Below are positions 56,992 to 64,000 of a DNA stretch of 64,000 nucleotides, one piece after another; the first letter of the stretch is position 1, and each line of letters starts with the position of its first letter. The DNA is from Mangifera indica (lineage: Eukaryota; Streptophyta; Magnoliopsida; Sapindales; Anacardiaceae). The DNA lies in assembly GCF_011075055.1 (NCBI RefSeq), contig NC_058137.1, positions 27,885,463 to 27,949,462 on the forward strand, read 5' to 3'. Under the pieces are notes generated by a model that made no database searches, was not told the origin of the DNA, and saw only the letters and a program-made list of their open reading frames with translations. The translations under genes and the position numbers were made by a program.

Positions 56992-59403
56992 TCAAGCCTC
57001 ATTGTTCTCAGCAACATTATCTTCCACTGCTTGAGTAACGCCAACTTCAGCCGGCCTAATAACTCTTTCATAGAGAGTGTATCCTGACTGCAATATGGAA
57101 AAAAGAAGCATTTTAAGTAGTAGAAACAGCTAACTGAAAGCAAAATGAAAACTAGTGCAAGTAATCACTGAGGCTTTCATACCAATTACATAGATTAGTC
57201 CTAAACATAAGTTATCTAATTCAAAAAAGTTACTATAATTTTAATCTGATTTAAAGAACTTTTTTTTTTTCTCTATCAACAGATAAACAGCATCATAAAC
57301 TTATAATGGAATGTGCGTTTACATAGTTATTAGAAGTAAATTTGATCAATTTGAATAACTACCTTCAGAACATGAGCAACTGTCCCCGGTGCCTTGGTAT
57401 TATCTGGTACTTGGAACACTGCATTATGCCGGTGTGGATCAAATGGCTCGTTTGTAGGATCAAATTTCTCTAATCCAAACTTTTTAAATACCTGAAGGAA
57501 GAGATGTTTATAAAACCTCAGTTAAAAAGAACATTTACTTCTAATGAGCTCTTTCTACACATCAAAATCCATCAACTCAAGCACTAGATGCATCAACAGC
57601 TAAAGATATACATTGCTACATAGTATACATGTTTAAGATAGGATGCTAGATTTGAAATCAAATATACTGAAAAGCAATCTAGCAGAAAGGCAAATGTTAC
57701 CTCTCCCAACTGTTTCTCAGTCATTTCAACACCTTCAAGAAGCGATTTTAGAAGTTGTGCTGAACCAGTAGCATCATTAGAGGAGTCAATCTTTGAGAAG
57801 CTTTCTTTGACAACTGAAGAAGCTCTTCCCAAATTGTCTGAAACATCCAGTAGACTCTTCGCAAAATTCTGCAACATATTTTGAGATAAAAAACGAATTA
57901 AAACTTCCAAATACAGAAAGAAAAATCATCCACATTTCCAACATTACAGCAGGCAACTTTACAACAAAAAACCTGAATGGCAAATTTTTTTGAATTCTCT
58001 GCTTCACGTCTTGTCCTGTCCTTGATATTCTCCATTTCTGCATAAGTACGAAGAACTTTATCTTGCATATTCTCCATATCTTTGTGCTTGGCTTTCAAAA
58101 GTTCCTCTCTCTCCTTCAAAAGTTTGATCAAATCCTCCCTTGATAGATCACTCTCACTTTCTGAATCTGAATGGAAAAATGAAGTTTGTTTAGTAACTCT
58201 TCTACTTCTTTTGACAGATTGAGAATGGTGAATCGGGGTTCAGAATCAAAACCTGATTCCTTTGTTTGGTCATTAACTTCTGTTCTTCCTGTATCCTCTA
58301 CAGTATCAGAAGCTTTAGCATCTCCAGACTTGACACTATTATTTTCTGTAGCACTCCCTTGTTCCTTTTCTTTAGGTTCAGGTGATGCAGTTGAGAATCC
58401 AAAGCAGTGAAACAGGGATGAATTGAGTGCCGAGTGATGAAAATGCGACACCTGACTTGCAACAAACTGGCAAAACCATACAGATGAGTGACATGCAAAA
58501 TTTCAACTTAAAGATAATCCAATAAATCTATTAATGTGAATAATCAAACCTTAACAAAGCAATCTGAAATAGTAAGGAAAAAAGGGGCACTTTTAACCAT
58601 TAAAAAGGAAAACTGAAATCCCAAGTCTGAAAATCTAATCAGATGTCTTGAAAGGGAAGTCGGTCAAATTAATGATCATATCAAATAGTTCATCACGTTG
58701 AATGTACTAAGACCCGTTACTAGCACAGAAACAACTAAAAAAGCCTTAAAATTCGTGCAATTTGGGGCACTTTTTAGGCCTTCAAATTCATACTGAAACA
58801 CCCAAAGTTTGAAACAGAACTCTCCTGTAAAAAAAGAGGAGCCCAAACCCTGCTAATGCCCTGATTAAAATCAACATAAAAATAATAAAGAAAATGAAGC
58901 CCCAATAAAACCCTGATCACATGATAAAATTTGAGAATTTAAAAATGCAAACGTATATATTATTCAAAGCTATTTCAATCATTCAATAGGAAATATTCAA
59001 TTAAACATTCCAAACCAAAGCAACAACAATACCAAAGCAAAACAAAATCCAAGCAAAGTCATAGATTTCAAGGCTTTGTAAAATTTAAAAATCTTAACTT
59101 CAATCTCCAGATCAGAAAATAAAATCAAACTTTCAAAAACAGTATGATTCATTAGCAAATAGTCATAAATTCATACTGAAAAGAACCAAATATATAGAGA
59201 ATTCTGAAACCCTAATAAAACCCCAGTGGGAATTGAAGAAAATCAAAACTTTAGTTCATTACCGTTTTAGGAGTGTCATGAACAAAAGAGTTTAACTGAT
59301 TGGAGATGATTGGTAACTGGTGCTCCTTCGTAGAAGAGACGAGAAGCAAGGACCGTCGGCCCACGCTCGAAGAGACGCGTGACAAAACCCTAGACGCCGA
59401 CAT
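56992..59403 (-). CDS. Mitochondrial GrpE nucleotide exchange factor (MGE type)
   Basis: Six exons on the minus strand: 59403-59263, 58466-58253, 58166-57973, 57868-57701, 57491-57363, 57087-56992. They encode 313 residues. GrpE releases ADP from mitochondrial HSP70 during import and folding. Seen: an Arg/Ser-rich presequence (MSASRVLSRVSSSVGRRSLL), an acidic low-complexity spacer, a long coiled coil (EDLIKLLKEREELLKAKHKD ... VLRTYAEMENIKDRTRREAE), and the beta-domain (FKKFGLEKFDP, EPFDPHRHNAVFQVPD, GTVAHVLKSGYTLYERVIRP). The 86-base intron between exons 2 and 3 is supported by frame, since reading through it would break the coiled coil. From memory the Arabidopsis homologues are MGE1 (At5g55200) and MGE2 (At4g26780). 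Confidence 0.94.
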
Positions 59404-62057
59404 CTCAGAAGAAGAAGAAAAGAATGGCTTGAAGGGGAAAATTGATGAATATTGTTTTGGGTTTTAGAGAGAAAGATGGGAACTTTGTAGGGTTCAGGGA
59501 GCCAGAATAAGAGAAAAAGGAAATGCCAGGGCTGCAGAAAACAGAAAATTTTGGGGTTTTGGAGGTATTTCTAAATAGACAAAATTAGCCTTAGAGAGGT
59601 TGGTGTTGAGGCCTCCATTCAGGAGGAATTGGTACACTGTGAAGGGTATTATGGTCAAAGAGGTTGTTGCAGGTAGGTTTTGGTTGGAAGAATCTAGTGT
59701 TCTCATGGTTTGGGTTTTAGAAAAAGACTTGGTTGGCAAGTATTGTTTTAACCGATTGATCGAACTAGTTTGATCCGAACAACCAATTTAATTTAGGATG
59801 ATATTTAAATGAATGTTAATTATTGAAGTATATTAATTTGAAGTTGGATACAATAAATCATGTGAAATTATGGTATAACTATTGAGTTAATTCGATTAAA
59901 TCATTATTATAAAAAAAAGTTAATGAAGGTAGATTTTATTTAATAAAATCTAAAGTCCTTTTGGTAGAGATGTTAAATAGATTCGGTCAGCTTCCAACCC
60001 AACACAGACATGACTTTTTTGACCTAGCCCTTTAACTCAACATGAAAAACCCTAAATCGTGAGGTAAAACATAAAAGACGACCTAATATAGTCGAATATA
60101 ATAATGATTAATTTTTTCATGGGTCAACTCCCAAAAGGCCCATAGGCTAACCCATTAAGGCTTGTGGGCAAACTTGTTTAAGAGTTTATGAGAACATACC
60201 TCAGACTTTGAGATTTTGTCCAACTGGCCCAACATGAAAGCTTGTCACAATGGGCTTTAACACAAATTGATTTAGCTTACTGCCACCTCTATCCTTTGAT
60301 TTGAGTTTTAGAAGATAACTTGGCTCGCAAGCATTATTGTTAAACATGTTTTAATTACAGCCCTAGAATCCAACCAATTTGTGGAATGATATCTAAAAGT
60401 ATATTAATTATTGGATTATATTGACCTTTAATTTAATTGAGTGACTCATGTCAAGTTATGTTTTAACCATTAGATCAATCCGATCAAACTATTACACTGA
60501 TGTAAGTACCATGGTTTGTCATCAAAATGTATCATATACCACAAGATTATAATTATATTAACTGAATATTATTCTAATGTTTATTTACATCCAAGTTCGG
60601 TCAAATTGATCTAAATCCAAATTGATTTATTTTAGTTAGACAAGTCTATCCCCCTTGGCAAACATAAGTTCGAAAATATACAAAATGACATCTTCTAATA
60701 TGAACATGCTTGAATTTCTGAAAACACACAGAATAAAAGAAACTACTTCGAACAAACAATGGTGCTGTGTTGATGAATGTTCCAACACAAATTCAATGCA
60801 AAATGTTCATCACACTCAGAAGGTTCATGGTTCAAGTTCTGCCATGAAAGCTCTACAAGCCAATCAATAAACTAATAAAAATCACCTGGGAATTACAACC
60901 ATAGAAGTGGCCATATCATCTGCTAAGATTAGAAATCATATCAATATTGACCATCAATTTTATAGTTCTTTCTAACTGCTCAATTAATCAGTGCAAATAT
61001 GACCTAACGATCAATATGCATCCGGTAATATTAGTGATTTAGTGAACTTGTAAATCTCTGATATTATTTTTTTTGTCCTAATTAAAATATAAAAAAATAA
61101 TAAATATATAAATTATATGAGTTAATAATTCAAAAATTAAGGGGTTCAAAGAATTTTTCAAACTTAGACAGGATTGAATGGCTTGGTGAATATGTATTCA
61201 AGCTTTATCTTCAAAAAATCGAGTCAAGGTTAAACCAAACATTAGTCAGATTGGTTTGATTACACCTTGGCTTGAAGGCAATCTGCATCAAAACCTTAAA
61301 GTGCACACGCCCACCTTGCATGTGTGTAGAATTGGGAGATATAGTCATAAGACGCACAACCACAAAGTGAATGAATTAGTGTGTCACATTTTAGTCATGA
61401 AATATACGTTATATTCCACGTTAACTTTCGGCGTGTGAAATCAGTGCTAAAGAAAAGTAAAAGAGTGCACCCCTTTGCCTGCTGTTACAACTTCCTGACT
61501 TCTCCCTCAAGCTCAAGCCAGAGCAAACTTTTGACCCTGGAAAGTTTTAGCTGCCAAGCTCAAATCCCTCCCAACCAACGGAGAAAAAATATATGAAATA
61601 TATAAAAAATGTCAATATCTATATTTACATTAAGCGTTAACTTATTATCTTCTTACACGATATAAATATAACACGAACATAACAAGATATCGTTTATTAT
61701 TGGTAATGATATCTTAATACCGTGGGAAATTAATAAGGTATTCATGCAGTTGGATTATAGTCTAACAAGCAATTGAATAGGCAGAAAATGCAAACAGAAG
61801 GGGAAATACTTCTATTTCAAGTAATAACACAAAGTTTGGGTTAGTAGCTAATGAATCATCACTTTAATGCATCTGCAATTACTAAAATTCAATGCACTAG
61901 TTAAAGCAAGTAAGAAAGTCTCAACAAACTCCATCAACCTAAATTTTGCATATGCTTTTTTTTTTTCAGTCCTGAAAAGAAGAGCATTCAAACCAACTTT
62001 GCCAACCACCTGCATGATTGTTATATACAAGCTGGTGAGTAAGAGAAAGTAATAAAA
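59404..62057. other. Divergent intergenic region between GrpE and GDSL genes
   Basis: The GrpE leader and promoter lie next to 59404. Positions 59950-60300 look like an old hAT-like MITE (TAGAGATGTTAAATAG at the left, TAGAGGTGGCAGTAAG on the other strand at the right, with imperfect flanking TCCTTT words). The remainder is AT-rich. The GDSL promoter lies within the last few hundred bases. No exon is recognised. Confidence 0.45.
59958..60292. mobile_element. Probable hAT-like MITE remnant
   Basis: The left end TAGAGATGTTAAATAG and the right end, reverse-complemented, TAGAGGTGGCAGTAAG are similar, with GGCCCA / GGGCTTT words inside. Flanks (TCCTTTTGG and TCCTTTGA) are only roughly alike, so the borders are approximate. 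Confidence 0.35.
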
Positions 62058-63407
62058 ATGGCTAATGTGGTTACCTTTTGGTTTGTCTTTGCTCATCTCC
62101 TCCTGCAAATACTTGAAGTAAATGCAAAAGTTCCAGCAATCATAGTGTTTGGAGACTCTTCTGTTGATTCAGGGAATAACAATGGGATTTCTACTGTTTT
62201 AAAGAGTAATTTTGCACCTTATGGCGGTGATTTTATTGGAAAGCAACCCACTGGTCGGTTTTCCAATGGTCGGATCCCACCAGACTTCATTTCTCGAGCT
62301 TTTAAGATCAAGCCAATAATACCTGCATACCTGGATCCATCATATAACATATCAGATTTTGCTACTGGAGTTTGCTTTGCTTCCGCTGGAACTGGTTATG
62401 ACAATGCCACTTCTGACGTGCTCGTAAGTTCAGCAATGCCTTAAAGACTCTGTCACTCTTTCAGTCAAAAATCAGCCAGTTAGTTGTAAATTTGTTCTAC
62501 ATCAGATTTCTGAAAATTACAATCACATCCCAATTCATCCTCCTTTGCATTCAGAGAAAAAAAATATGAATTTCCGTAATGCATTTTACTGAAAAGTTAA
62601 AATTTGTTGGGCTACATTACTCTAACTGTTTTTCCCTATGCCTTTTGGACTTGCAGTCTGTAATACCTCTATGGCAGGAAATGGAGTACTATAAAGAATA
62701 CCAGGTGAATCTAAGAGGTTATTTAGGCAAAGAGAAAGCTACTGAGATTCTAGGGGAAGCCTTGTACCTTATCAGCATAGGAACAAATGATTTCATGGAA
62801 AATTATTATATCTTTCCAAGCAGATCAAAAGAGTACTCTGTTGAGGAGTACCGGGATTTTCTTTTGAGAATTGCTAGAGTTTTCATCACAGAACTTTACC
62901 AGCTGGGAGGTCGTAAAATAGCCATCAGTGGGCTTCCTCCAATGGGGTGTTTACCTCTGGAAAGAACCATGAATATCTTCTCTGAGAGAGAGTGCGTACA
63001 GAAGTACAACAATGTGGCTCTGGATTTCAATGCAAAGTTGCAGGAAATGATTAAGAAGTTGAACAAGGAGCTTGCTGGCATCCGCCTCGTGCCTGCGAAC
63101 CCTTATGATATTCTTTTAGACACCATTCAGAATCCACAGAAATATGGTAAGTTTCTTCTACAATACATAAAGCGTATGTACCTCAAAGTTCTCTAATAAT
63201 TCTCTAATCACAGGATTTGAAGATGCAGCAAAAGCATGCTGTGGTACTGGAATGTTTGAGATAAGTTACTTGTGTAACAAAAAGAATCCATTTACATGTC
63301 CAGATGCAAGTAAATATGTATTTTGGGATGCCTTTCATCCAACAGAGAAAACGAATTGGATTATAGCTGATCATTTGGTCAATACTAGCCTAGCTGAGTT
63401 CTTATGA
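62058..63407 (+). CDS. Secreted GDSL esterase/lipase
   Basis: Three exons: 62058-62423, 62657-63146, 63214-63407. They give 349 residues, normal for the family. GDSL (SGNH) enzymes hydrolyse esters in the cell wall or apoplast; the natural substrate of this one is unknown. Seen: a signal peptide (about residues 1-23, hydrophobic FWFVFAHLLLQIL), block I FGDSSVDSGNNN with the nucleophile Ser34, the oxyanion block GTND (Gly164, Asn166), GLPPMGCLPLER and block V WDAFHPT with Asp324 and His327. All catalytic residues are present. The ATG at 62058 has an A-rich context and starts the signal peptide. It resembles Arabidopsis At4g26790 and At2g42990 (from memory). Confidence 0.94.
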
Positions 63408-63947
63408 ACACTACAAGTACAACGTAGCATGTAAATTATTACAGCAGTGGCGTTAAAATCCATGGTATCATTCAGACTGTCATTTATCTCTGCTATTATA
63501 AAGTAATTCTCTACAAAAGAAGGGAAATTGCTTGCTTCAAATAACCAAAAAAAATTCTTGAAACATGTTATCTCATAAGATAAATTATAGGTGGATCACA
63601 TTTAATGAAATATCAGAGAGGTTCCAAAAGATAACTTCCAGAACCACCAGTTCAGCAAGGTATCTCTCAAACAAGTAAATAAAAACTCATTAATTTATCC
63701 CCGTGATAGGCAGACAATACAGGCATCTTCTTTGTGAAAAGCATCAATCAAGGACAAATGATTCAAAGAACTTTATAATATCAACTAAAATTATCACTGA
63801 GAAACCAAACATTATAATGCTCATCAAAACAGGCTCAACAAGAAAAAATCATCCAAAAAGTAGCAATCTCATCTGCGTATATGCTCATATGAAATAATTA
63901 CAACATGATTCCACAGGAAATTTTGGAGATGCAGCACAAAGAAGAGA
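63408..63947. other. GDSL 3' UTR and right-edge region
   Basis: The GDSL 3' UTR probably ends in 63408-63550. The remainder may be the 3' UTR of a minus-strand gene entering from the right edge. No other coding signal is seen. Confidence 0.4.
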
Positions 63948-63989
63948 CTAATTTGGAGGAACATAGACGCCGAATCTCAAATTTCCATC
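63948..63989 (-). CDS. Possible last exon of a minus-strand gene (partial)
   Basis: After an AG at 63990-63991 (minus strand, AAAATAG) a 13-codon frame reads DGNLRFGVYVPPN and then TAG. The composition looks protein-like and the bases after it look like a 3' UTR. The polypyrimidine tract of the intron would lie outside the window, so the splice site cannot be judged. I cannot name the gene. This is a tentative call. Confidence 0.3.
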   Translation of the reverse strand, partial: DGNLRFGVYVPPN

Positions 63990-64000
63990 CTATTTTGGCT

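Noticed and set aside
58167..58252. Reading through from GrpE exon 2 to make a longer exon
   Set aside because: The read-through frame loses the conserved coiled-coil start and hits a stop. The 86-base intron restores the family sequence exactly.
1..64000. CRISPR arrays, operons, phage or bacterial mobile elements
   Set aside because: Gene structure is entirely plant nuclear. No regularly spaced direct repeats or prokaryotic gene clusters are present.

Overview
This window is nuclear DNA of a flowering plant, a core eudicot and probably a rosid. The evidence is intron-rich genes with GT-AG junctions, AT-rich intergenic DNA, plant-only families (SABATH methyltransferase, SYP5 SNARE, MAP65) and a plastid-targeted chaperone. 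I see no prokaryotic, viral or organellar segment. I rebuilt gene models by eye from conserved protein families and splice signals, so exon ends are predictions.

Layout, left to right: CNOT9/RCD1-like CCR4-NOT subunit (+, 655-5264); SYP51/52-type Qc-SNARE (-, 6852-8582); PP4 catalytic subunit (+, 10321-14561); BPI/LBP-family secreted protein (+, 15917-18172); PHD-finger nuclear protein (+, 18979-23358); a gene-empty stretch of about 5 kb; an IAMT1-like SABATH methyltransferase with a one-base frameshift (+, 28511-31691); a small protein with a myristoylation-type N-terminus (-, 32757-33194); LIP5/VTA1-like ESCRT regulator (-, 34379-38440); MAP65-1-like microtubule bundler, also with a one-base frameshift (-, 39680-42779); a repeat-rich gap holding a 1.08-kb non-autonomous hAT element; plastid trigger factor (-, 50158-54622); a small conserved plant protein with a possible EAR motif (+, 55103-56311); mitochondrial GrpE (-, 56992-59403); GDSL esterase/lipase (+, 62058-63407); and perhaps the last exon of another minus-strand gene at the right edge.

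From memory, the genes from PP4 to the GDSL lipase match two Arabidopsis blocks, around At4g26720-At4g26790 and At5g55200-At5g55260, each of which kept a different subset. The window looks like the unfractionated ancestral order, with an LBR-2/PHD pair (adjacent in Arabidopsis as At3g20270/At3g20280) between PP4 and IAMT1. The genes do not form one pathway. They are mostly housekeeping functions: mRNA decay, membrane traffic, protein phosphatase, organelle chaperones and microtubules.

The most notable observations are: a tandemly duplicated coding exon in the CNOT9 gene; exon-edge repeats in the PHD gene; two single-base frameshifts that both look like loss of one G from a GG; a hAT derivative with a perfect 40-bp palindrome and a leftover transposase start; an 11-bp motif shared by three gene starts; a recent 120-bp in-frame duplication in LIP5; and several hAT-like MITEs, two of them inside introns. 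I found no clearly new multi-gene system.
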